Positions 54,646 to 64,000 of a stretch of 64,000 nucleotides of DNA are shown here, piece by piece. The translations under genes and the position numbers were made by a program. How positions within the stretch are numbered: the stretch's first letter is position 1; the number at the start of each line of letters is the position of its first letter. The notes below the pieces were generated by a model, which saw only the letters and a program-made list of their open reading frames with translations, made no database searches and was not told the DNA's origin. Origin of the DNA: Bactericera cockerelli (Eukaryota; Arthropoda; Insecta; Hemiptera; Triozidae); assembly GCA_024516035.1 (NCBI GenBank), contig CM044959.1:25299644-25363643 (forward strand). The letters run 5' to 3'.

Positions 54646-55811
54646 AAGTAAGTGAACTTGCGTCGAAAATATTTTTACAATTCAAAGCTCACTGATTTTA
54701 CAGCGATTCTCTTGATGCGGGTGGATTGAACAAAGATCAGTAAGACAGAAACAAAGGAACAAAGAAAAGAAATGGACGAGGAAGAATTGTTTACAAGACT
54801 TTCTATCTTTGAACATTATAGATGATAGATAACATTAAAACTTCATTTTTTAGACAGCAAATGGTTGTCATCTTCTTTCAACCCTTCATAAGATTTTTGT
54901 TTTAATTATGAATGAGATAATGCTCGTAGATCATACACTAGGGGGCATTAGATTGCTCTCTGGCATTTCAAAAATATTTATGTCGTTTATTATTCATATT
55001 AATAATTTTTGTTTTAGCTGTTTCCATTAACACTCAGGGATCTAGGTACTATTCGTACAAGAGTATTTGTCATTTTGGAAGTTATGAAGGGTTAATCTCG
55101 CACGATTATGTTAGAAAATGTATGTCATAGTGTGTTTTAGTCAATTAGCTAATGGGTTGCGCTTTTGTTTTTGCATTCATGCAATTTTTCTTAAATGATA
55201 AATAGAACAAAGATAAGTTGATTCTGATAAAAAAGCACAGACGCATTGGATTTAGATTGGATTGTCCCAGTATTCCTGATAGTCTACAACTCCACACCAA
55301 AAGAAAATTTAAACTTTCTCAAATGCTTTTTTCGTCATCTCGTCAAATTCAGTCTTCACTGAAATACGCGAATGTATCCAATTTTCAGAAGAAAAATACG
55401 GCTCAGGGACATAGGCCCATTACTATATTCCTTCGGAAAAGTGCTAGATTCCGTAATATTATGTTCCGAACAAGAATGTAACATTAAACAAAGTTCTCTA
55501 GAAGCTGCAAAGAAAATCTCGTATTACTTGGGATTGTGATGTTGAAACGAAATTCAATTCCAATTCTGAACAAAGGAGGAAAATTAGGAGCAAATACTGT
55601 GAGGTCTGTAGATCAGAAAAACTCCCAAACAAAATTATGTGTAGAATAAATGAAGCATGTACATATATAAGAACGGATGTATTCATCATATTGGATTGGA
55701 TATCCGCTCTACTTTATTAGAAAGCTACTTGAAATCATGCCCAGAACACAAACAAAAAAATCGAAAATGATCCTTCCTAATCTTAATGAATGTAAAATGA
55801 AATCTAACTTA
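54646..55811. other. Non-coding stretch, nothing recognised
   Basis: The 87-codon frame at 55218-55481 has no domain. Confidence 0.4.
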
Positions 55812-55898
55812 ACTTCTTCTATCACTTTGGTTTTTCCCAATCCTACTTGGGGTCGGCATTGTTGAATTTCATGTTTGAGGTTGCTTGGTTGTGGCACA
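55812..55898 (-). mobile_element. SINE/LINE tail fragment (family E tail)
   Basis: Minus strand: caaccaagcaacctcaaaca, tgaaattcaacaatgccgac, cccaagtaggattggg and gatagaagaagtt. It aligns with the 3' tail of the SINE at 26096 (accaaccaatctcaaccatg, gttgaacaacgtcgaccc, then agaagaagaag). Only the tail is present, as expected of 5' truncation or of the partner LINE. Confidence 0.6.
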
Positions 55899-56912
55899 TG
55901 AAATCTAACTTAAAATTAGTAAACTCGAACAGTAGCATATTATACGTAATATGTACATTGTAGTACATGGAGACGATAACAATAACTACCATAGAGTTCT
56001 ACATGTATAAGAACTTAGGTGAGAACTTTCAGAGTTCAAATTACTACCAAACACTGCTCCGGAATATTGTACGAAAGGATGTATTCTTTTCACTGGCGAA
56101 AATAATATTACCAAGCTTTCTAAAAAATGAACTTCCAGTTACAAATATTAAAAATGAAAATGTATTATATCGGAAACATCTTCCATACTCTTGATATCTA
56201 CTTGAGCAGAAAAATCTCGTTCCAAACGGAAAACAAAAGTACTGATTGTTCGGAACATCACACGAAGTATTCAGGTTTATTTTTCTTCCCTTGTTTCTTC
56301 GGTAGCGCGTCTGAATATGACGAGTTGTTTGTGCAACTTCCTGCGCATGCAATGTGCATAGGTATACCAATACAACATAAAATCATTTTTATCTTTTTGA
56401 CTATCTATATACTTGTTATTAAACTTATATGTCCGTGTCCCACATCAGTATCTATGAGAGCAGAAAGCGCTGAAACAGGGGGAGGACCGAATACAATCAC
56501 GACTGTCACATCATAAGAGGATAATTCTGCTGTAACCGTAAGATTTTCATCAAAATTTAAGCAATTATTACTAACTCCTCTGTCCCTACTAAAGAACTCA
56601 TGCATATGGTTTATGGTCAGCTTTTAATGAAGCCAATGTTACGGAGGAAGCAAAGGATGCATTGTTAGGAAAAGTTTGAGAGTACAAGTGGGTGGCCAAC
56701 AAGCAAGATAAGTGCCTTTCACAAATAACTTGATTTCGTAACATGTGCAAGATGGACATTCAATGAAATTGGGAATGGAAAATTAAATGAAAACCTGAAT
56801 GTAACAAGGCACAAGACCTTTCTGACGTGTTGGACGAATTCCTTGTAACTTATTGATTAGCAATTTATCATATTCTTTGTTTTTTGGCCTACCTTTGATC
56901 CGGAAGTTGACA
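55899..56912. other. Non-coding stretch, nothing recognised
   Basis: Frames at 56044-56516 overlap on both strands and carry no motif. Confidence 0.4.
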
Positions 56913-57579
56913 TTTTTTTTTTTTTTTTTTTATAGGCTTTCTTTTTTTATGGCAGGATTCTCACTGAAGTGAGCTCTTCCACCCAACCATTTATTTGCTG
57001 GCGATAAAGCCAGCAAAGAAGAAGAAGAGAAAAAAAAATAAAAATAATAATAATAATAATAAAAAAATAATAATAATAATAAATAAATAAAATATAGAAA
57101 ATATCTTACAAAAATTGTTTATAATTTTCCGCAACAAGAGCTTTGAAACCGATCTGACTTGCTGCAGTTCTGATCTCTAAAGGTAAATTGTTCCACAATC
57201 GTACTGCTCTAACATGAAATGAGTTGGAGTACGCCAACGTTCTGTGCATCGGGATTTCAAGTACTCTTGTATCTTGAGACCGAGTAGAGTACTGCCCTGA
57301 CTCGAAAAGATACATAAATATTTCACACAAGTATTGTGGTTTAGATGTGTTTAATACTTTGAAAAGTAACATCAGAGCATGTGTGTCTCTTCTCTTGTCT
57401 AATTTCAACCATTTCAGTTGAGAGTAGGATTGTGATAGGTGGTCAAATTTTCTCAGACCACACACAAACCGCACACATGCATTTTGGGCCGTTTGTAGGC
57501 TTTGTCCCAATTCCCCGCTCAGACTTCCATAAACCACATCACAATAATCAAAGTGGGGGAAAATAAGAGACTCAACCAT
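56913..57579 (-). mobile_element. 5'-truncated non-LTR retrotransposon fragment
   Basis: On the minus strand it contains the C-terminal end of an RT ORF, then a 3' UTR (aaataaatggttgggtggaa ... cagtgagaatcctgcc) and a poly-A (T run at 56913-56931). The break just upstream of the ORF fragment is typical of incomplete reverse transcription. An (ATT)n/(AAT)n run lies at about 57035-57090. Confidence 0.8.
57106..57579 (-). pseudogene. C-terminal reverse-transcriptase ORF fragment (157 aa)
   Basis: It contains SLIFPHFDYCDVVYGSL, LQTAQNACVRFVCGLRKFDH, LKLDKRRDTHALMLLFKVL, TRSQDTRVLEIPMHRT and RAVRLWNNLPLEIR. These are hallmarks of the region C-terminal to the RT in many arthropod non-LTR elements. 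It is a fragment of a protein normally about 900 aa or more; catalytic motifs are missing. Open to its natural stop, so decay is slight. This is not the same family as the complete LINE at 5673-10979, whose C-terminus differs. Confidence 0.85.
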
Positions 57580-58887
57580 TTTTCTTCATGAGACAAGCAG
57601 AAAACTTAGATGCTCATATACACACGTCTTATCGAACTAGGTGCAGGTCGCCTAGTTCTGTGGCGGCGAATGAAATGTTAAACATCACTAATCGGTCTCT
57701 ATTTCCGAAGTGAACATCTGAGTGAAACTTTTAAATTGCTACTGTTGTTCATTTCTAAGCTTATTCTTAACTTTTTTAATTATGTCACCACCAAACTAAT
57801 TTTAAGTTATTTTACTCCCACTAAACCTAATAAAATTCCTAATCTCTCTTCATTTTCTTTTCCCTCTCTCAAATATTAAAATAGTTACTACTTGCCAAGC
57901 TTCCTCCATCTTACTTGGCAAGAGAGAAAGCACAAGAGTACAAATTTTTCAACATGGGTTTTGGTGGGATTAGGAAAATCCTTTTTGTGTAAAGGTTTGC
58001 TGAGTGTTGCATGGGGTATGCTGGAGCGTTGAGTCTTTCAGCATGTCGTTTCCCATGAGAGAAATCAATCTGGATCTGGATACTCGATATGACAGGGGTG
58101 GTAAATGTGACATTTCAGATTGACGATGAATTCTTTGTTTCGTACAACGATGCGAATTTTTTGTGTATTCTTTGTGAAATTGACGATAATTTTATCACTA
58201 GCAGATCTTCTGTTTGCCAAGAAGACTGATTTTCAATAGTTTGAAATTATTACCATTTGATTTGATATTTACTCATATTTGGTTATTGTTGTTAGCTACT
58301 AATATTTTGATGATATCTAGATGGGCTAGGAAGCATTAGTTTATTGTTAAAGCAAACTATCATGAGGGCTTTTTTTCTTCATGAGGAGTTTTAGTTTGTT
58401 TCTCTCTTTTTCTACAAACATTTCTTAAAAACGTTAATCGTCTTTTTTTTTGTCATCTTTAAAAAATAAATCCTTGATTGATCAAATATTAGGTACGTGC
58501 TCTCATTGCATTAGTTAGTGCAAAAAATATAAGCACATGAGCTGTAGCATAAGCAAGTAATGTTTGAATTTCATGTTCAGATAAAACATATGATGAAATA
58601 ATTTACATTTCCAGAAACATTGCTCTCTCCGAAGCAACATGGGTCATACTTATTCTTATCGCAACACTAAGATGCTTTTCGTACGGCAGTGTGCAGTATG
58701 CTTTTCTTTTGTGCTTTGCTTCAGCATCTTAATACTACTCCTTCAGCATTTCAAAACTTCTCCTTCAAAGTGCAACTCTCTTTTTTCAGCACTTGCCCTT
58801 CAATCATTCCTTTCATTTCCATAATATGTTTCTTTTCTACTATACAATGAGTGGATATGTGAAATTTTTCATGTTTTTGAATGTCTT
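57580..58887. other. Non-coding stretch, nothing recognised
   Basis: AT-rich, no supported feature. Confidence 0.4.
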
Positions 58888-58955
58888 TTTTTTTTTTTTT
58901 TTTTTTTTTTTGAAGTGGGGTTTAACGTCGCTTTCAACTGCCATGGTCATATCCT
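58888..58955 (-). mobile_element. 3' end of a 5S-type SINE with poly-A
   Basis: Minus strand: gatatgaccatggcagttga, aagcgacgttaaacccca, then cttc and a run of more than 20 A (T run at 58888-58911). It matches the 3' end of the copies at 28200 and 53294 and shows where the full element ends. Confidence 0.7.
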
Positions 58956-61193
58956 TTCTATTTGAAAAGAAAAGATCTGAACTACATATTTAATACCCAA
59001 GCAGTTTTTTGTTAGCGGTCCAATATGTCTCGGATTCACAAAAATACGAATATGTAGGATCAAACCCTTATTCGTGTTATTTTTTGATATTTTTTATATG
59101 TATACATAAAAATGTTGAGTTATTGTCAATAAACTACAGATCAGTGAACTTTCTACTTCCTTGACAATGTTTCAACTCCTCTTGGAAAGTCTTCTTTGTA
59201 ATTTGACATTCTCTTTTATCTTAACCTCAACACCGAGTTGTCTTCATATGGATAACTCAGTGCACATTCCATTAGCCGCCCATTCGCTCTTTTTAATTTG
59301 CGACTATCTCTATGCTGCAGTAGAGGAAATATGTACAAATGTGTGTTTTTTAATCATGTAACGCACCTTAACTGTATCATTTTTATTAGGTATGAAATGG
59401 TTATATCGGACTCCTAAATTAGATGAAAAAGTAGATCGATGATCGTTATATTTTGTATTGTAAAGTCAGAGGACATAACAACTTTTCATGGAAACCCTTA
59501 CACGCCGTATTCTGTGGTACCTATTAAAAATAATAAGCCAGTTAATTGGGTATTTCGAGCTTTTTCAGATTTCCCGGATTTAAAATCAGTATTATTTCGT
59601 CGCGGAATTTGAAATTTGTCGCGTTGACGAATAAAGTGTGCGTAGTAAAACAGGTCCTTTTAGTTCAATTTATCCGTGTCCATTTTCACAGGGTTAATCC
59701 CTCTTGTTCCTTGCTGTCCAAGTGTCCACTTTGTCCTTCAAACTTCCCACAACACTTGTCATTTCCTCCACAATGGTGTCGCTTTAATTAAACAGAACCG
59801 AGGAGCTGGGGGGTGGGGGGTCGCTGGTGCGTTAACACATCTCGTGTACACAGGAGCTCATTATTGCTGGAGCTGATGAGGAGAACAAGGAGGGAGAGAA
59901 GATAGCCTCAGTGAGAAGTGTTTTACCTTTGGTGTAATGTCTGTTGCATTATCTTTCCAAAACATCTATAGCCTAGTCTAGTCGATAGACTCTCTTTGTC
60001 TACTGTATCCTTTGTTCACAAATTTTGCTATCAGAAGTCTTTGTGAACATCTATCTGATGTTTCAACTAGAACCCAGTTGAGGTTCAAAGTAATTGTTTC
60101 TTGTCCGACTGAACTGACCATAATATATTCGTCTTCTCTTCTGTTTCATAGTATAGCAAATGGCAAAGCTCATAGGTGTGAGAGAAATTGTAGATTAAAA
60201 TAGTAATATTCCATTTACAGGTGAAGCATGAGTGCATGAGTAACTTGGTTAGAGTTATTACGGTTTCTTAGATGGCCGTGATTTTAGATAGAGTGAAGAT
60301 AATTTTAAGTGGGAGCTCTGACAAGACTCATTATTGTGTTCGTTTCCAACATGTCCCCCCTTGAAGGATTGAGTTTTGAGTGTGGGGTGCCTGAAGTATC
60401 AGAGACACCTGTTGAGATGACGATGAAACGTTTTGTCGTAGGCAGAAGATTTGAGACTACTGCGGAAGCTTCGTTGTCAAAATTGTCTGAGCGTAAGCTT
60501 TTCAAACTTGTTACATTGTCAGCGGGGGCCTTACATCTTTCTGAACTTCGCTTCAAATAAGAAAAAACGGAGAGTTCGACGTCAGCTCGCACAAAACTTG
60601 AGCACATTGTTCGTGGCCACTTGTCTTGAAGTTACTTTATTTTTTTTGGACAATACGAGTTACATTTTGGTTTGAGAAAAACAGTTTTGAGATGTATAAC
60701 GGAAAGTTAGAGTTAATTTCCTGTATTTTCATGTGTAGGTCACATGTTCAATGCGAGCCTACCTAAAAAAATTGGAAATATCTAACTAGTAAAGTGAGAG
60801 AAGGGATGAAAACTTTTGGAGTCAGAAAATTGAGAAACTATGAGAAGTATGGGAAAAATTTAAAAGGTCCAATAGGTATTGGTTACAGACATAAGTAGAG
60901 GAAGATTTGAGAGAGAAGGTGTGGAATAGGGAGGACGCCCTAGATAGAAACAAGTGAGCTATAAGAACAAGACGCATCGAAAATCGAAACATCGCCCAGT
61001 AAGTTTGGGAAAAGCTAGGTAAAAGAAGAATGATGACATTTCGTTATTTAATTATGTGTAATTAATTATTTTAGAACCCACTTGTAAAAGAAGAAGAATA
61101 ACCTCTCATTTTACTCTTGTGTAGGCTAACAATCAGATGGAAGTACCTTTGTGTAATGTACTCATGAGATGTAAAAAGTGTTTTTTTTATGTT
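58956..61193. other. Non-coding stretch, no gene supported
   Basis: 60305-60607 is open on both strands (83-100 codons) but neither translation has a domain. A G-rich run sits at 59808-59820. Confidence 0.4.
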
Positions 61194-61326
61194 ATCATAT
61201 TTGTGTTGATCACTTTCGTGATATCACAACTACTCAAAATCGCTTTATATCTTGCTAAACCTGAACCACGATCCCCAGGTTACAAGTCCGCGGCCTTATC
61301 GATCAAGCTACTGAGGTCGGCTGATG
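61194..61326 (-). mobile_element. tRNA-derived SINE (family B), copy 3
   Basis: Minus strand: cctcagtagcttgatcgata, aggccgcggacttgtaacc, ggggatcgtggttcagg, then gattttgagtagttgtgata and tcacgaaagtgatcaaca. It aligns with the copy at 11527-11688. Confidence 0.72.
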
Positions 61327-61376
61327 TAAAAAGTGTAGTGACAGTAGACACATGAATTATAAGAAAATTACGAACA

Positions 61377-61516
61377 AACTAAGGGCGAAATTAATAGACG
61401 TTTTTGTAATACTCTGTGCGCTAAGTCTCGGATTGCGTACTGTCTAAGATGGGGAAAATCGATGCTTAGCAATTTACTTAAATTATTAATTTTGTTCATT
61501 AATTTCGCCCTAAGTT
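61377..61516. mobile_element. Small MITE-like element with terminal inverted repeats
   Basis: Arms aactaagggcgaaattaat (61377-61395) and attaatttcgccctaagtt (61498-61516) are 19 bp with one mismatch. The 102-bp centre has no coding capacity. No clear target duplication was seen, so the superfamily is unknown. Confidence 0.6.
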
Positions 61517-64000
61517 TTGTAGCTATTTTTACTGTACAAAATAAAAAGTATAATGTACAGATCGCTTTTTTATGCTTAAACATTGTACAGAGCACGAGAT
61601 ACCCCTATGTATTATTTGTAGTAAAATAATTAGGTAAGTATTGTTTTCAAAGCTCCGCTTGTGCGGTGAAGAAGCACATCCTTCTTGATAAATTTAATAT
61701 TACTTCAAAATATTGTTCCCGCTTTTCTGGCTTGTTGTTCTTCACGGAATATTAAATCTTTATAATTGAAATCTACATGTTTTCTCAAGAAAAAGTAGGT
61801 ATCTGTTGCTGACGGTATGTGGGCTGTGGAGTGTCCCGTGGAGATATGAGTCAGAATTCAAATGAATGGAAGTGGTTTCAAGCTCTGTTGCTTCTGTGTT
61901 TGGTCATTAATTAGTGAAATAGTGGTCCATTGTATTGCTGCAGAGACTATTGTGTCATTTATTGGTTTTCCTGTTCATTGGTCACTTCCAATGCACTCGC
62001 ACCAAAAAATTCATGAATGATAAAAATGAGCTCCTTCCCTAGCGGCTAATGGTGGAAACTTTTATTACCTACCTGGAATAATGTATTATGACGGAACAAG
62101 TGTAGTATGATTTTTCACTGTTTTAGTTATTGTCAAAAAAAAAAAAAAAAAAAAAACATTGCTACGAGAGAGTCTATCTCTACATCATACATTAGAATAT
62201 ATACATTTTTATAAATAGATAGAGAATGATTGACTTAATTGAATAAGTCATTGTATAGGAAAGGTTAAAACAGATAAAAACGAGAAAGACCCAAATAAAC
62301 ATTGCATACATACCAGAAAATATCAAAACTAAAATTTCATTTAAGGTAAAAAAACCTGAAGTTTCCTTACAAACAATGTAACCAATCAAGAACTCAATTT
62401 TTGTCGGCACGCCTCATAACCTTACAACATGCACATGTTACCATCTAGCTATATCGACGCGATTAGTAATTATATTACTTCATTGTAAAGAAATGTGTGA
62501 AAAAAAGGTTTTTATTGGCTTTATACCTATCCTAACCTGTTAATTATAGGAGATTTCTTCAGATATTCAAAAATTCTCGTACTGGATTTTTACTAATTAC
62601 AATATATTTTATGCATGACTTACAACAGACCGCTTATGAATATAAAATGAAAATCAATAAAATTACAATAAAAATAACATAATTGCAATATCTTCAGATA
62701 TGCTTGGAAATAATATATAAATCTTCGATCAGTATATCATTAATCATATATAGAAATGAGAGTGTACTAGTCATAACTTGAAAACCTATTTCTGTTTTGA
62801 CAAATTAGTATAATTTGGTAAGAAAAGTAAAAATCTTTCTTATTATGAAAAATACAAATCAATATACTGCGATGTCTTTTTATATATGATGATATATATC
62901 ATTATCTCGTATCGTGTTTTAAACCTAAATGCGTTCATCTATATTTTTCACCTGAGAACGTTGTGTCGAGCTTAGCATTGGTCAAGGCATCTGATAAAAC
63001 AAGCTCACAGACAATAAATTGTCCCACCTGCCCAATAAACTTCCCTTAATTCGAACAATATTTACTCCTAATCCTCTTATATTGTTCTTGTCCCCTCCTG
63101 TTCAGAGTAAGATCCTCGACTGCTCGTTTTGCTGCAGTCCTAAATAGAAAATCCTATATAAAGTTTTAACAAACCTGAACTTTGTGCCGAAACTTCTTCT
63201 GCATCTCCCCTGCTCAGTCCTAATTACTTTTGTTACTGACACTTCTGTACCTTTGAAGCAGAAAATGAGAAAAATGGAGAGAGAAACTGGGAAGAGCTAT
63301 TAAACGGAAAAATAACATGCAAAGTTTAATCTACCTCCAAGAGCTCAGATGCGTTGAAGTAAGTTTTTGGTACAGATGAACCTAGTTTTACGCTGTTCCT
63401 TTGACACAGGAAATGTAAGTGCTCAGTCTAGAATATATCACCATTATCAAACACATCGGCCGAGGTGTTTTGCATTTTGGAATCCAACCCGACCGTATTT
63501 TTCATCAACTACGTTCGTATCAAGAGACAATGCTGGAAACTCTTAACCACGGATGTCACCAAAGTTCCATTTATTGTTTTAGTTACTTCTGTCAGTCATA
63601 TTTCTGGAAGATTGACAGTTAGACGTAGAATCATACAGGATTGAAGAGTTCAAACAGAGGTTGGAATAATATTCTTCCGGAGGGGCTTAAATTTCAGCGT
63701 GCAACTCTACAAATTTCACTGAAAACTTTACAGACTTGTTAGAGGTTCAGCAGGAAAAAAGTTCTATCTGGAGGAAATGAAGGCTCTGTGATAGTCCTGC
63801 TATCGCGAGGACAGGAGGGTTTGTTACATTTCACTCGGGTTATGACAGGTACTTTGAAGAAAAAAATCCCTTTTTATACAAACAACAAAAAAACGTTTAG
63901 ATCAGGCTACTCGCATTTTTTCTGAGCTTTTGATTTTTTTACTCTCGCAATTTTTTGTGAGTCGTTGGCAGTAGCATTGCACCCTTCTTTTTATTTTTCA
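61517..64000. other. Non-coding stretch to the window end
   Basis: Contains a 22-nt A run near 62134-62156 and AT-rich tracts. At about 63449-63465 the sequence cacatcggccgaggtgttt resembles the centre of the palindromic 52-bp segments at 25308 and 32605. No gene supported. Confidence 0.4.

Noticed and set aside
60305..60607. Frames open on both strands (83-100 codons)
   Set aside because: Neither has a domain; overlap on opposite strands suggests chance in a slightly GC-richer patch.

Overview
This is animal genomic DNA, most likely from an insect. It is AT-rich and dominated by transposable elements, with tRNA-derived and 5S rRNA-derived SINEs, a LINE, Helitrons, cut-and-paste transposons, minisatellites and microsatellites. 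I see no prokaryotic operons, no rRNA genes and no convincing functional tRNA gene. The insect assignment rests on the repeat types and on the style of the LINE and transposase proteins; the species cannot be named from sequence alone.

Layout. 1-4849: intergenic, with a hairpin-capped repeat (family X) interrupted by a tRNA-SINE with a 15-bp target duplication, and a small remnant of a retroelement-like ORF. 4850-5629: a 52-bp minisatellite. 5655-10997: a full-length, apparently intact non-LTR retrotransposon with an exact 18-bp target duplication. Its two ORFs are joined by what looks like a complete -1 ribosomal frameshift signal (slippery A_AAA_AAC, 8-nt spacer, 11-bp hairpin). 11.5-14 kb: a cluster of SINE copies. 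15601-18573: a Helitron with both termini recognisable, but with a broken helicase gene, no Rep domain and a later insertion. 19-32 kb: mostly non-coding, with SINEs (including 5S-derived ones), a 136-bp hAT-type MITE, a composite repeat with 91-bp direct repeats and a GA-rich minisatellite. 34.9-37.7 kb: a roughly 860-bp tandem duplication of family X, the second copy carrying a 1,119-bp non-autonomous Helitron. 39.86-41.06 kb: a 42-bp minisatellite that is open in several frames and gives spurious long ORFs.

45354-49298 holds the most interesting unit: a 3.9-kb DNA transposon with terminal inverted repeats beginning GGGTCAATATCA and a 3-bp ACT target duplication. It carries eight copies of the 14-mer TCAACTCCRTGGAC and a 756-codon transposase-like ORF (788 aa if spliced to a second exon). 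I cannot place this protein in a named superfamily. 50588-50693 is the only strong host-gene evidence: a spliced exon encoding the start of an F5/8 type C (discoidin) domain on the + strand. The rest, to 64000, is probably intron or intergenic, with further SINE, LINE and MITE remnants.

Functionally the window is a transposon landscape around at least one host gene. The LINE could supply reverse transcriptase in trans to SINEs with matching tails, though no tail match was established. The 45-kb element looks potentially autonomous. The Helitrons and MITEs would depend on enzymes encoded elsewhere.
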